A stretch of 64,000 nucleotides of DNA. Origin: an uncultured Bacteroidales bacterium (GTDB taxonomy: Bacteria; Bacteroidota; Bacteroidia; Bacteroidales; Muribaculaceae). Both the position numbers and the translations under genes were made by a program. The stretch lies in NCBI GenBank assembly GCA_902774055.1, contig CACYGX010000004.1, positions 1-64,000 of the forward strand, given 5' to 3'. This document shows, piece by piece, positions 53,710 to 63,112 of the stretch (the stretch's first letter is position 1; the number at the start of each line of letters is the position of its first letter). Below the pieces are notes generated by a model that searched no databases, was not told the DNA's origin, and saw nothing but the letters and a program-made list of their open reading frames with translations.

Positions 53710-55227
53710 ATGATCAAAAACTTTTTGAGAATCGCCTTCGCCGCAATTGTGGCCTTATTAATGACCGCTTGTGGCGGTAAGGACTCAGCCTACCAGTACA
53801 AGACGCAATACCTGCCCGTGCAACTCGTGGGCTCAGAGAAATGGAGCATCCTCGATATCAACAGTGGCGAGGTAGTGGCCAAAGACGCCTTTGAAAACGC
53901 GCCGTCGCCCATCGTGGATGGCATGTTCTATGTAATGAACAGCGAGGGCAGTTATGACTATTATGATGTGAGCGCTCCGACTCAACCCGTGGCAGGGCAC
54001 TTTGGCAGCGTGACATCCTTCAGCGACGATGGCGTGGCACTCGCCAGCCGCGTGGGTGGCGAGTTGTGCGTGATTAACCGCAAGGGTGAAGTCGTCAAGG
54101 AACTGCCTAAAGACATTTCACAGTGTTCGATGTTTGCCCGTGGAATGGCGGCATTCCAGAACGATAATGGCTCATGGGGATACATCAACGCCAATGGCGA
54201 CACAATAGTTCCCGCCAATTACAGGAGCGCCAACCTGTTCCTCTATGACGACTGCGCAGTGGTCATCGACGAGAACCAGCCCAACGACAGTACCCTGAGC
54301 TTCAGCGTCATCGACAAGGGCGGCAAAGTCCTGTTCACTGCCAACAGCAACGAGTACCAACCCGTGCAGCCCTACTACATCAACGGCGTCATGCCTGTGG
54401 TGAAAGGTGACACCATCGTGTGCCTGAACAAGGACGGCAAAGAGGTACCCAACCCCATTGATGACAAACAGAAGGTGGAAAAAGGCGGTTATGCCGACTT
54501 CTCTCGCACGCCATCGGGCGACTATATCGTCTTCAAGGACAAGAAGACCGGCCTGGTGGATAAGAACAATAATGTGCTGGTACCCATCGAGCATGACAAC
54601 CTCATCGACATCAACGGTGAGCGCCTTATCGCCGTCGATGGAGACGTTTACCACATCATCGACCGAACTGGTAAAGCAGTGGGCAACGTCAAGTTCAACA
54701 ACGCCCACGTGAGCGAAGACAACCCCTATGCCACCCGCGGGTTTATCGACACCGACCTGGCTGCGGCTGCCCTGATGATGATGTTTGACGAGACCTCGTG
54801 CTGCGGAGCCAATGCCTCAACAACCCTCATGGACATGAACGGCATGGTGGGCACCGACGCCCGAATGTATGCCGGCAACAACACCCTCATCATGCCCCAG
54901 GGTCCCTACATCGTCCAGTATGTGTTTGACCGTGAATTGGCAACGGCCAGCGCCGACAGCACCAGCGCCGAGTTCAACTATGACGCCCGTGTGAAGTGCG
55001 TCATCATGTCGCTCAACGTCAACCATTGCCCAACGAACACCGAGCCCGCCATCGTCAACAAGGTGGAGAGCCGCTTGGGCACCAAGGGGTTTGTCCTGGC
55101 CCGTGACGGCATCTTCTGCAGCGACTACATGACCGCCTTGACCCTTGGCTACGACAAGGGCATCGTTAACGGCATCTACTACATGCGCTTTAATGAATCG
55201 GTGCCTCAGGACAAGAAAAAGAGGTAA
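53710..55227 (+). CDS. WG-repeat lipoprotein
   Basis: 505 residues from ATG 53710, which gives a lipoprotein signal (FAAIVALLMTACGG, lipid Cys ~C21); the longer frame from 53473 has no signal and crosses the promoter. WG/KWG-type repeats: KWSILDINSGEVV, GELCVINRKGEVVKELP, WGYINANGDTIVPANY, TGLVDKNNNVLVPIEH and DGDVYHIIDRTGKAV. A C-terminal region (~370-505) contains DETSCCGANAST and LVPSV-type strands of unknown role. WG proteins are beta-propeller-like and often surface-bound. It is read 63 bases before queD with a GC-rich hairpin between, so it may be separate from that unit. Confidence 0.85.
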   Translation: MIKNFLRIAFAAIVALLMTACGGKDSAYQYKTQYLPVQLVGSEKWSILDINSGEVVAKDAFENAPSPIVDGMFYVMNSEGSYDYYDVSAPTQPVAGHFGSVTSFSDDGVALASRVGGELCVINRKGEVVKELPKDISQCSMFARGMAAFQNDNGSWGYINANGDTIVPANYRSANLFLYDDCAVVIDENQPNDSTLSFSVIDKGGKVLFTANSNEYQPVQPYYINGVMPVVKGDTIVCLNKDGKEVPNPIDDKQKVEKGGYADFSRTPSGDYIVFKDKKTGLVDKNNNVLVPIEHDNLIDINGERLIAVDGDVYHIIDRTGKAVGNVKFNNAHVSEDNPYATRGFIDTDLAAAALMMMFDETSCCGANASTTLMDMNGMVGTDARMYAGNNTLIMPQGPYIVQYVFDRELATASADSTSAEFNYDARVKCVIMSLNVNHCPTNTEPAIVNKVESRLGTKGFVLARDGIFCSDYMTALTLGYDKGIVNGIYYMRFNESVPQDKKKR

Positions 55228-55238
55228 TCAACAGAGGG

Positions 55239-55257
55239 CCGCGGCATAGCCACGGCA
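55239..55257 (+). other. GC-rich hairpin between WG gene and queD
   Basis: GCCGCGGC and GCCACGGC form a near-perfect stem with a 3-nt ATA loop. No T tract. It is too short for a preQ1 riboswitch, and I see no conserved core of one. Confidence 0.45.
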
Positions 55258-55290
55258 CAGAATAACATTGACAACAAACAATAGAACGAT

Positions 55291-55647
55291 ATGTATTACG
55301 TACAGAAGACATTAGAAATCTCATCGGCCCACATGCTGTATCTCGACCACAACAGCAAGTGCGAGAACCTGCACGGCCACAACTGGATCGTGAACGTGTA
55401 TTGCAAGGCCAAGGAACTGGACGATAACGGCATGGTCACCGACTTCACCATCATCAAGGAGATGGTGCACGGCAAACTCGACCACCGCAACCTCAACGAG
55501 GTGCTCGACTTCAACCCCACCGCCGAGAATATCGCCCGCTGGATTGTCGAGACCGTGCCCAACTGCTACCGCGCCGACGTGCGCGAGAGCGCCAACAACC
55601 TGGCCATCTACGTCAAGGACGAGGACAACGATGTGGAAGATAAATGA
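55291..55647 (+). CDS. queD: 6-carboxy-tetrahydropterin synthase
   Basis: 118 residues. It converts dihydroneopterin triphosphate to 6-carboxy-tetrahydropterin in queuosine synthesis. Zinc histidines in SSAHML and NLHGHNW, the catalytic Cys in SKCENLHGH, and DHRNLNE are all present. The stop lies 17 bases inside queE, so the two are coupled. Confidence 0.93.
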   Translation: MYYVQKTLEISSAHMLYLDHNSKCENLHGHNWIVNVYCKAKELDDNGMVTDFTIIKEMVHGKLDHRNLNEVLDFNPTAENIARWIVETVPNCYRADVRESANNLAIYVKDEDNDVEDK

Positions 55648-56221
55648 AATCTTCCACTCGCTGCAGGGCGAGGGCTACCACACCGGCACCGCCAGCGTGT
55701 TCATCAGGCTGAGCGGCTGCAATCTGCATTGCGCCTTCTGTGACACAAGACACGAGCAGGGCACATTGATGTCGCTGCCCGAAATCGTCGAGCAGGTGAT
55801 GCGTTACCCTAACGCACCACTCGTCGTGCTCACGGGGGGCGAGCCTTCGTTATGGATCGACGAGGATTTTGTGAACGGCCTCAAGGCCATGACGGGCAAA
55901 CGCATCGCCATCGAGACCAACGGCACCCGTCCCCTGCCCCACGGCATCGACTGGGTGACACTGTCGCCCAAAACCGGCCTTGGTGACAGCGGCGACTTGC
56001 CAGTGGTGCTTACCCGTTGTGATGAGCTCAAAGTGGTCTATCTGGGTCAAGACTTGACCCAATACAACAACATCGAGACCGACCACCGCTACCTGCAACC
56101 CTGCTGGGTGAGCGACCCTGAGCAATGCCGCCGCAACATGCAAGCCACCGTCCAAGCCGTGCTCGACAACCCACAATGGCGGCTATCGCTACAGACCCAC
56201 CGCATCCTGGGGATACAATAA
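55631..56221 (+). CDS. queE: 7-carboxy-7-deazaguanine synthase
   Basis: 196 residues from ATG 55631 (MWKINEIFHSLQGEGYHTG). Radical-SAM enzyme with the cluster motif CNLHCAFC (CxxxCxxC, three Cys), GGEPSL and the SLQGEG substrate loop, as in short QueE enzymes. It converts 6-carboxy-tetrahydropterin to CDG. A longer frame from 55544 lies inside queD and is not real. It overlaps queD by 17 bases. Confidence 0.93.
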   Translation: MWKINEIFHSLQGEGYHTGTASVFIRLSGCNLHCAFCDTRHEQGTLMSLPEIVEQVMRYPNAPLVVLTGGEPSLWIDEDFVNGLKAMTGKRIAIETNGTRPLPHGIDWVTLSPKTGLGDSGDLPVVLTRCDELKVVYLGQDLTQYNNIETDHRYLQPCWVSDPEQCRRNMQATVQAVLDNPQWRLSLQTHRILGIQ

Positions 56222-56236
56222 TTAAATTTAAGTTTC

Positions 56237-56307
56237 GAAAGTTGTTAACTTTCTCACTGGATAATGTTTAATGGTTAAAGTTTAAAGAACTCTCGGCCAT
56301 TAGGCCG
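56237..56307. terminator. Weak hairpins in the queE/regulator convergent gap
   Basis: GAAAGTT/AACTTTC (56237-56253) and CGGCC/GGCCG (56294-56307). The first may end queDE and the second the regulator on the minus strand; neither has a strong T tract. Confidence 0.4.
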
Positions 56308-56337
56308 ATTATCAACGTCGGGTGCGCGCGGGAGTGA

Positions 56338-58068
56338 TTACTGTTGCGGCATGGTGGAGCGAAGGAATTCGTCGAGGTCGGCGACGTGGAGTTTCTTGGC
56401 GATTTGCAGTTTCTTGTTATAGACTGTGCCGACGTTCTTGTAGCCCATGGTGACCATCACCACCGTGCGTGAAAAACCGCAGCAATACAACGCCAGCATG
56501 TTCAATTCGCTGTCGTTCAGCGTGCCGCCAGCCACTTCTTGCGCCTTGATGAGCACATTATCGTGCAGGTCATTGACCAGAGCTTGCAGATTAGACCAGT
56601 AGTTGCTGTCATCGCCCATTCCTCCCAAGGTCATCATTTCCCTGAATTTGGCGGCAAACTTGTCGCTGTCATATTGGTAGGACCATGACATCAACTGATG
56701 CACGGCGTCAATCTGCTGATTGATGATCGTTCGCAGTTCATCGTTCTGGGCTTTTTTGACATCATCGGCCTGCAGGTTTTGTTCACGGGAGTCAAGCCTT
56801 TTCTGCATCTGTTCCAGGCTCTCCAGCGAGGTGTTCAGGTCGGCCTTCAGCATCTCGATCTCGTTTTGTCTCATCTTCAGCTGGTTCCTGTATCTCCATA
56901 CCAGGAAGACCAGTGTCAACAAGGCCAAAGCCATCAATGCTGCCAAGAGTAAAGTTCCCCTCAATTTGGAGTCATTCTTGACCCAATTCAACTCTGCCAA
57001 CTGGACATCATATTTCTTCTCCACTTCCAGCAGGCGGTGGTTAAGGCTATTGATGGTCAGGGAGTCTGCTATGCCATGGGCCAGTTGGATATAGTTTTTA
57101 GACTTTTCCTCATTCTTGCGGTACCGGTGTTCCAAATCGGACAACAGTTCATAATATACTATACTGTCCATCGCACTTCTGGCAACAGGTGCTCTGTCAA
57201 GATAATAAACCGCCGAGTCAGGCTGTCCCAGAAACAAATAAGACGAAGCCAGCCGATAATGGGCACGGGGATGGTCAATAATGGCCGGATTGGCCGAAAT
57301 GGCCTGCAGCCCATATTTCTTACTTAACTGATAATTCTTTTCCCTCACCAGATAGTATTCTGACAGAATATATCGATTGGCAAAAACGCTGTACTGATCA
57401 CCTTCTTCCTGAGCCAGTTTGATAGCTTCGTCCAGATAGGACACCGCCGAATCGTGCTTTTCATCAATATTGCGGTAAATGCCGCCGATGCTCGAGAGAC
57501 ACACCTGCTCAAAATGCTTGTCCCCGAGGGCTTTGAACAAGGGCAATGCTTCCTGGTATTTCTGCAGGGCGATGGTGGTGGTCCCTATCACCTGAGACTG
57601 GTAAAGGGTGCCCAGCCTCACCTTGGCATAGGCAATCATTGAGCTATCGGTGGTTAACGGCAGCCCTTCGGCTTGATGATAGCTGTCAACCGCCTTTTCA
57701 AGATTGCCCATGTCCTCATTGACACAGCCCTGGGCGACAAGCGCTTTCAGGTACTTCAAGTCATCGCCAGAGTGCTTGAAGTAACTAACGGCCTCGTTGA
57801 TTGCCGAGTCGCTGGTGCATGGGATGTAGTTCTTATATAACGCCATCGATAACAACACCGCATGATAGGCGCGTTCCTCTTTGCTGAATTGTTCCGTGTT
57901 CATCTGCTGCAGCAAGGGCAATGCCTCCCGTTCCTGTTGATGATAGACCATCGAATCGATGCGGGAGAGCTCTAGCATGGTGGCGCTGTCGTGGTGGCAA
58001 CCGACCATCAGGAGGGTAAAGGCGGTGGCTGCCGCAAGTAGAATGGTGATGTTTTTGACGTGTATCAT
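56338..58068 (-). CDS. TPR-membrane-HTH regulator
   Basis: 576 residues. An N-terminal signal and lipobox-like site (LLMVGCHHD) are followed by ~8 TPR-like helical repeats (~40-330). Then come one membrane span (~350-370, LLLAALMALALLTLVFLVW), a coiled coil (RNEIEMLKADLNTSLESLEQ) and a LuxR-like HTH (NDSELNMLALYCCGFSRTVV...VGTVYNKKLQIAKKL). This architecture is common in Bacteroidetes for envelope-sensing regulators. The gene is monocistronic; its target is unknown. It is convergent with queE and divergent from 58329. Confidence 0.85.
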   Translation of the reverse strand: MIHVKNITILLAAATAFTLLMVGCHHDSATMLELSRIDSMVYHQQEREALPLLQQMNTEQFSKEERAYHAVLLSMALYKNYIPCTSDSAINEAVSYFKHSGDDLKYLKALVAQGCVNEDMGNLEKAVDSYHQAEGLPLTTDSSMIAYAKVRLGTLYQSQVIGTTTIALQKYQEALPLFKALGDKHFEQVCLSSIGGIYRNIDEKHDSAVSYLDEAIKLAQEEGDQYSVFANRYILSEYYLVREKNYQLSKKYGLQAISANPAIIDHPRAHYRLASSYLFLGQPDSAVYYLDRAPVARSAMDSIVYYELLSDLEHRYRKNEEKSKNYIQLAHGIADSLTINSLNHRLLEVEKKYDVQLAELNWVKNDSKLRGTLLLAALMALALLTLVFLVWRYRNQLKMRQNEIEMLKADLNTSLESLEQMQKRLDSREQNLQADDVKKAQNDELRTIINQQIDAVHQLMSWSYQYDSDKFAAKFREMMTLGGMGDDSNYWSNLQALVNDLHDNVLIKAQEVAGGTLNDSELNMLALYCCGFSRTVVMVTMGYKNVGTVYNKKLQIAKKLHVADLDEFLRSTMPQQ

Positions 58069-58131
58069 TAGATGCTTTATTGTGTAAAGTTTTCATGAGA
58101 TTCACTCAAAAAAAGGAGCAAATCTTTAGTG

Positions 58132-58139
58132 CAAAATTA
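58132..58139 (-). promoter_or_regulatory. -7 box TAATTTTG for the TPR/HTH regulator
   Basis: TAATTTTG on the minus strand, 64 bases upstream of ATG 58068. Confidence 0.45.
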
Positions 58140-58254
58140 GCAATTTCAGCCTCATTTTCTAACGCGATGAGTGAAAAATGAGATTTTTATTTTTTAGACG
58201 CTTGATTTCCAGATATTTACAATATCGAAAATGAGGTGTGAATGTGCCAGGATT

Positions 58255-58288
58255 TTTGCCGATTTAACAATAATCTGTAGTAACTTTG
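58255..58288 (+). promoter_or_regulatory. Promoter of the three-repeat dockerin protein
   Basis: TTTG (58255-58258), 22-bp spacer and TAACTTTG (58281-58288), 40 bases upstream of ATG 58329. Confidence 0.65.
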
Positions 58289-58328
58289 CAAGTGAAAAAA
58301 ATCTACATTCACTAAAACGAAACACATT

Positions 58329-60563
58329 ATGAAAACAACAAAAAAACTGATTACACTGCTATTGGCCCTGCTGGGCTTGACCCAGGCAGCAGCCCAGGAG
58401 TATGAGTACGTTCCGTTCGTTCGCGAAGGCGTAAAATGGGTATGTTACTATGGCGAAAATTATAATCCGGTGTACGATGACCCTAATAAATTAGACTATT
58501 TTAACCTTGAGTTCAAGGGTGATACGATAATCAATGGCAAGACCTATAAACTCATGCACAAATATCACGGAGATTCAATCAATACAGTGAATGACACTGT
58601 TGCCGTCTGCATGCGTGAGGAGGATAAGGTTGTGTATGCATTCGTTCCCGACGGAAAATTCTATTGCCCAATAGGAAATTACTATAGGGAAAGTGATTTT
58701 AAGGCTATACAAGAGGGTCGGGAATTCGTTCTCTATGATTTCAAAAACCCGATAGCCTACTGGTCAAATTTTGCAGATTCATGTCAGATGTCTTATTATG
58801 ACTTTATCGAAACCGATCTTATTTCTGTAGGCAATCATCTTGTTAAGGCATATTCTATGTATATGAGTGGTTTAGGTGGAGTGAATGTCATTGAAGGCAT
58901 AGGCTTGGAAGCCACCAATTCATATCCCCTTGCCTTTTTCCTGCCAAGTTGGCCTGGCGCTGTTGAACAGACTGTTGTTGGACTGAAGCATGTTATCGAG
59001 AATGGTGAAATCATCTACAATCGACATGATTATGATGGTGATAATCCCGACTGGTACGAGTATGAATACGTTCCGTTCGTTCGCGAAGGTGTCAAATGGG
59101 TATATGGCTACGACAATCCATTTTATGAAGATGTTTTGAATATGCCTGATGGATGTTGTTATTTCGCCTTTGAAATGAAGGGCGATACAGTATATGAGGG
59201 CAAACATTACAAGCCAGTGAAATTGTATTACATCAATTACGATGGCGAAGAAATAGAACAGGATTTTACACCTATTTGGTTGCGTGAGGAAGATAAGGTG
59301 GTATATGCCTGTCATCTAGATGGAATGTGTTATCCTCAATGCCCAGTGGGGTATTTCAATTTTGTGGCAGAAGATGATAAAGCTCATTCAACAAGTAAAA
59401 ATGAGTTTGTCCTCTATGATTTCAATAATCCTTTCACACTATATGATGAGTGGTGGAACTATATGGATTATGATTATTTAGGCACAGATTATGTTAAGGT
59501 TGGTTCCCACAATTGTAAACGTCACAAGTACATGGATAATTACGGATTCGAATTCTTTATTACCGAAGGTGTAGGTTGTGACGGTAAGGGTATGCCATTG
59601 TTTTATTTCCCAGCTCCGATTACAGGTATGCAGGTTGGTTATGGGTTGAGTCATGTGATTGAGAATGGTGAAATTGTTTATAAGGGTAAATGGTTTAATG
59701 ATGGGGATCTGTACATGCCTCTCTTGCGTGAGGGTGTCAAATGGGTTTACGAGAAAGTGATGGTCCATGAAGGTGACACCACTTGCTATTACTACACTTA
59801 TGAAATCAGTGGTATGCATCCCAATCACCCAAATTATTCGCCAGATTATCATGCTTGCCACTATTACATCGGCAATGGCTATACTGATATGAATCTGGAT
59901 AATGACAGTCTTATTGCGGCCGTTTATGAATTCTATAGCATCTTTGATTGTTATGAGAATCATGCTTTGATTGCAACTGTAAATGCTGGGAAAAATATGT
60001 TGAATTATAGGACACCAACATCTGGTTTGCAGGTTTTATATTGGGGGCTTGGGCAATATGATAGTATGATGGGATCTTTGAAAGATGATTTGATTGAAAA
60101 TCAACGGGAGCCTTACTTCTCTGATGAAAACCTAGTTATGGCCGACCCCATTGTTATTGAGAATTGTAAGTGCAGCCGTCTTGCTTATTTGAACGAGCAG
60201 GGTGACACTTTGGCCTATGTGGTTGAGGGCATCGGCTTTGACAGTTACGATATGGGTGACTTGTTGACGCCGTTCACGCGCAAGCCCGATCCTAATGCTG
60301 ATTATCAGGAGTATTGTGGCTTGAGTCATGTCATCAAGGACGGCAAGATCATCTATAAGGGCATGCGCTACCGCGAACTGTACGGTGATGTGGATGGCGA
60401 TGGCGAGGTCACCATTGCCGATGCCAATAGTGTGATTGATATCGTCATCATGGGCGGCAACTCAGCTCACACCCGCACACCCGCTGCCGACGTGAATAGT
60501 GACGGCGAAGTCAGCATCGCCGATGTAAACGCCATCATTGAAATAATCTTGGGCAAAAACTGA
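58329..60563 (+). CDS. Secreted three-repeat protein with dockerin
   Basis: 744 residues. A signal peptide (KLITLLLALLGLTQAAA, cleavage near AQEYEY) precedes three ~220-residue units, each starting YxPxxREGVKWVY and ending GLxHVIENGEIxY. Units 1 and 2 begin with near-identical DNA (TACGTTCCGTTCGTTCGCGAAGG). The dockerin doublet is GDVDGDGEVTIADANSVIDI plus VNSDGEVSIADVNAIIEIIL. I do not recognise the unit's family; the beta-rich pattern suggests an extracellular binding domain. It is followed by a rho-independent terminator at 60693-60733. Confidence 0.83.
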   Translation: MKTTKKLITLLLALLGLTQAAAQEYEYVPFVREGVKWVCYYGENYNPVYDDPNKLDYFNLEFKGDTIINGKTYKLMHKYHGDSINTVNDTVAVCMREEDKVVYAFVPDGKFYCPIGNYYRESDFKAIQEGREFVLYDFKNPIAYWSNFADSCQMSYYDFIETDLISVGNHLVKAYSMYMSGLGGVNVIEGIGLEATNSYPLAFFLPSWPGAVEQTVVGLKHVIENGEIIYNRHDYDGDNPDWYEYEYVPFVREGVKWVYGYDNPFYEDVLNMPDGCCYFAFEMKGDTVYEGKHYKPVKLYYINYDGEEIEQDFTPIWLREEDKVVYACHLDGMCYPQCPVGYFNFVAEDDKAHSTSKNEFVLYDFNNPFTLYDEWWNYMDYDYLGTDYVKVGSHNCKRHKYMDNYGFEFFITEGVGCDGKGMPLFYFPAPITGMQVGYGLSHVIENGEIVYKGKWFNDGDLYMPLLREGVKWVYEKVMVHEGDTTCYYYTYEISGMHPNHPNYSPDYHACHYYIGNGYTDMNLDNDSLIAAVYEFYSIFDCYENHALIATVNAGKNMLNYRTPTSGLQVLYWGLGQYDSMMGSLKDDLIENQREPYFSDENLVMADPIVIENCKCSRLAYLNEQGDTLAYVVEGIGFDSYDMGDLLTPFTRKPDPNADYQEYCGLSHVIKDGKIIYKGMRYRELYGDVDGDGEVTIADANSVIDIVIMGGNSAHTRTPAADVNSDGEVSIADVNAIIEIILGKN

Positions 60564-60692
60564 AAAAGATTAATTGACGCAATAGATTCCCCCCACGGAC
60601 AACAATAAAAGTATTTTTTTGATTTGGCTTCGCCTAGCTAAAGGTTCTCGCGCGTAGCGCGATCCTTGGTTCCGGACGAAACGGGAAAAGAG

Positions 60693-60733
60693 AAACGGTG
60701 CGGCTCGATTTGAGTCACACCGTTTATTTTTTG
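60693..60733 (+). terminator. Terminator between the dockerin protein and fabD
   Basis: AAACGGTG pairs with CACCGTTT, with an inner GGCTC/GAGTC stem, followed by ATTTTTTGG on the plus strand. A second GC-rich imperfect hairpin lies at ~60643-60670. Confidence 0.85.
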
Positions 60734-60757
60734 GATTCGCCCTAACGAGGCCGTAGA

Positions 60758-61636
60758 TTACTGGCGGCCGGAGAGGATGACGTCGCGGCTGGTCTTGCCG
60801 ATAAGGCCCTGGAGGACCTTACCGGGACCCAGTTCCTCGGCCTCGGTCATGCCGTCTGAGGTCATGTTGGCAACGATGTGGCTCCAGCGGACGGGAGCAG
60901 TCAGTTGTTGCAGCAGGTTGGCCTTGATTTCGGCAGGATCGGTGTGGGGCTTAGCGTCCACATCCTGGTAGATGGGGCAAACGGGGGCCGAGAAGTCGGC
61001 AGCCTCGATAGCCTCGGCCAACTCGGCACGGGCAGGCTCCATCAGGGGCGAGTGGAAGGCACCACCCACCTTGAGGGGCAACGCGCGGCGTGCGCCGGCC
61101 TCCTTGAATTTCTCACATGCGGCCTCGATGGCAGTGATCTCACCCGAGATGACCACCTGACCGGGGCAGTTATAGTTGGCGGGGACGCAGATGCCGTCGA
61201 TAGTAGCACAGATTTCCTCTACCTTCTCGTCGGGCAGGCCGATGATGGCAGCCATCGTCGAGGGGGCAGCCTCACAAGCCTTCTGCATAGCGAGTGCACG
61301 AGCCTCGACCAACTTCAGGCCCTGATCAAAGGGCAGTGCGCCAGCGGCAACCAGAGCCGAGAACTCGCCCAGCGAGTGACCGGCTACCATGTCGGGTTTG
61401 AACTCGTCGCCCATGGTGAGGGCGAGAATTACCGAGTGAAGGAATACGGCGGGTTGAGTAACTTTGGTCTGCTTGAGGTCGTCCTCGGTGCCTTCAAACA
61501 TCAGGTCGGTGATGCGAAAGCCCAGCACTTCATTGGCTTTTTCAAACAATTCTTTGGCCTGAGGGTTGTTGTCATACAGGTCCTTGCCCATACCGACAAA
61601 CTGCGCGCCCTGACCAGGGAATACGAATGCTTTCAT
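60758..61636 (-). CDS. fabD: Malonyl-CoA:ACP transacylase
   Basis: 292 residues. FPGQGAQ (6-12), catalytic GHSLGEFSAL (S88), R113-type region (LVEARALAMQ) and GGAFHSPLM (H195) are intact. It loads malonyl groups on ACP for fatty acid and probably for pigment-chain extension, as the pigment cluster lacks its own. Single gene with a -7 box at 61702. Confidence 0.95.
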   Translation of the reverse strand: MKAFVFPGQGAQFVGMGKDLYDNNPQAKELFEKANEVLGFRITDLMFEGTEDDLKQTKVTQPAVFLHSVILALTMGDEFKPDMVAGHSLGEFSALVAAGALPFDQGLKLVEARALAMQKACEAAPSTMAAIIGLPDEKVEEICATIDGICVPANYNCPGQVVISGEITAIEAACEKFKEAGARRALPLKVGGAFHSPLMEPARAELAEAIEAADFSAPVCPIYQDVDAKPHTDPAEIKANLLQQLTAPVRWSHIVANMTSDGMTEAEELGPGKVLQGLIGKTSRDVILSGRQ

Positions 61637-61701
61637 TGTTTCTTTATCTTTTATTTCTTGATATTAATGTTGATTACGGAATTTTTTCTGCAAATCGGCT
61701 G

Positions 61702-61709
61702 CAAAGGTA
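61702..61709 (-). promoter_or_regulatory. -7 box TACCTTTG for fabD
   Basis: TACCTTTG on the minus strand, 66 bases upstream of ATG 61636. Confidence 0.55.
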
Positions 61710-61794
61710 CAAATTAGTTTTTAGTTAACAGGTAATAGTTCATAGTTTTTTTCGCGCTTACGCGCTAAAGTACTAATTATCAACCAGGTATCAA

Positions 61795-62448
61795 CTAGGC
61801 GAGGTATTCGGTGGGGTCGTCGATGCCGGCTTCGCGCAGGGCTTGACGGCGCTCGTTGCACGTGCCGCAGGTGCCGCAGTGCTTTTCGCCGCCCTTGTAG
61901 CAGGAGTAGGTTTCACTGTAATCCAAGCCCAAGGCAGCGCCATGGCGTGCGATTTCGGCCTTGCTCAAGTCGGTGTAAGGTGCATATACCTTGACATTCT
62001 CGTAGGTACCCGTCATCATCGCCGTACTCATCGCCTCGATGAAGGGTGAGCGGCAGTCGGGATAGATGGAGTGGTCACCAGCATGGTTGGCAATCATGAC
62101 ACGCTTGAGGCCGTTGCTCTCGGCAATACCGCAGGCAATCGCCAGCATGATGCCGTTGCGGAAGGGCACCACCGTCGATTTCATGTTCTCGTCATTGTAA
62201 TTGCCGTCTGGGATGGCATCGGCACTCTCGAGCAAGGCGCTCTTAAAGTATTGGTGCATGAAATCCAAGGGAATGATCAGGTGCTTGATGCCCAATCGCT
62301 TGCAGTGCATGATAGCACAACGGCGCTCACGGCCGTTCTGAGTGCTGCCATAGTCAAAAGTAATGGCCATGGCAATCTGGTCCTTGTACTCATAGAGCAT
62401 GGTCGTCGAGTCCATGCCGCCTGAGGTAATAATCACCGCGTCCTTCAT
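61795..62448 (-). CDS. queC: 7-cyano-7-deazaguanine synthase
   Basis: 217 residues from ATG 62448, giving MKDAVIITSGGMDSTTMLYE with the PP-loop SGGMDS. The C-terminal zinc Cys cluster is CYKGGEKHCGTCGTCNERR. It converts CDG to preQ0. A longer frame lies inside the queF stop region. It follows queF by one base (TGA C ATG), so it is coupled. Confidence 0.95.
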   Translation of the reverse strand: MKDAVIITSGGMDSTTMLYEYKDQIAMAITFDYGSTQNGRERRCAIMHCKRLGIKHLIIPLDFMHQYFKSALLESADAIPDGNYNDENMKSTVVPFRNGIMLAIACGIAESNGLKRVMIANHAGDHSIYPDCRSPFIEAMSTAMMTGTYENVKVYAPYTDLSKAEIARHGAALGLDYSETYSCYKGGEKHCGTCGTCNERRQALREAGIDDPTEYLA

Positions 62449-62449
62449 G

Positions 62450-62920
62450 TCAATCGTTGTGGAAATTAGCAATCAGGCGGGCGCGCACCATGTCCTGGTG
62501 CTCGTCGTCGCCATAGTTGGCAAACGGCTTGATGCTGATACCGCCACGGGGATTAAACAAACCGATGACCTCGAGATACTTGGGATCCATCAACTTGACC
62601 AAGTCCTTCATGATAATGTTGACGCAATCCTCGTGGAAGTCACCATGATTGCGAAAGCTGAACAGGTAGAGCTTCAAGCTCTTGCTCTCGACCATGCGCT
62701 GGCGAGGAATGTAGTTGATGATAATGTGGCCAAAATCGGGCTGGCCCGTCTTGGGGCACAGCGAAGTGAATTCGGGGCAGTCGAGTGTCACCACGTAGTC
62801 GTTACCAGGGTGCATATTCTCGAACGTCTCGAGCACGTCGGGGCGGTAGTCAAACTCATAAGAAGTGCCCTGGTTGCCCAGCAGCGTCACCCCTTCCAGT
62901 TCCTTATCGTTTCTAGACAT
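62450..62920 (-). CDS. queF: NADPH-dependent 7-cyano-7-deazaguanine reductase
   Basis: 156 residues, type I (short) QueF. Catalytic Cys in [16 protein letters not shown] (~C55), the QueF motif [20 protein letters not shown] and NPRGGISI. It reduces preQ0 to preQ1. Read first in the queF-queC unit, with a -7 box at 62950-62957. Confidence 0.95.
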   Translation of the reverse strand: MSRNDKELEGVTLLGNQGTSYEFDYRPDVLETFENMHPGNDYVVTLDCPEFTSLCPKTGQPDFGHIIINYIPRQRMVESKSLKLYLFSFRNHGDFHEDCVNIIMKDLVKLMDPKYLEVIGLFNPRGGISIKPFANYGDDEHQDMVRARLIANFHND

Positions 62921-62949
62921 AAAACAGATGTATTTTGCGTTTAGGACTG

Positions 62950-62957
62950 CAAATGTA
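62950..62957 (-). promoter_or_regulatory. -7 box TACATTTG for queF-queC
   Basis: TACATTTG on the minus strand, 30 bases upstream of ATG 62920. The leader is too short to hold a preQ1 riboswitch. Confidence 0.55.
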
Positions 62958-63027
62958 CAAAAAAGTTTTTATAAAGATTTCCGTTCCTTGATTTACAAAT
63001 GCTATTGGAGCAGGATTTTCTGTAAGA

Positions 63028-63090
63028 CGGTTTTCGGTGGCTTGGCAGCGGCAGGCTGTCGCCTCGCTTGTGCCAAACCACCGAGAACCG
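63028..63090. terminator. Large inverted repeat downstream of the SUMF1 gene
   Basis: Twenty-base arms (CGGTTTTCGGTGGCTTGGCA and its complement, two mismatches that allow G-U pairs) around a 23-nt loop with an inner AGGC/GCCT stem. It lies 23 bases past the stop at 63113. No T tract follows in either direction, so termination is not certain. Confidence 0.55.
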
Positions 63091-63112
63091 ATGATCCTTC
63101 AAGGGAAAGGAC

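Noticed and set aside
55228-55290. preQ1 riboswitch upstream of queD or queF
   Set aside because: Leaders are too short (queF ~22-30 nt) or hold only a simple hairpin; no conserved riboswitch core.
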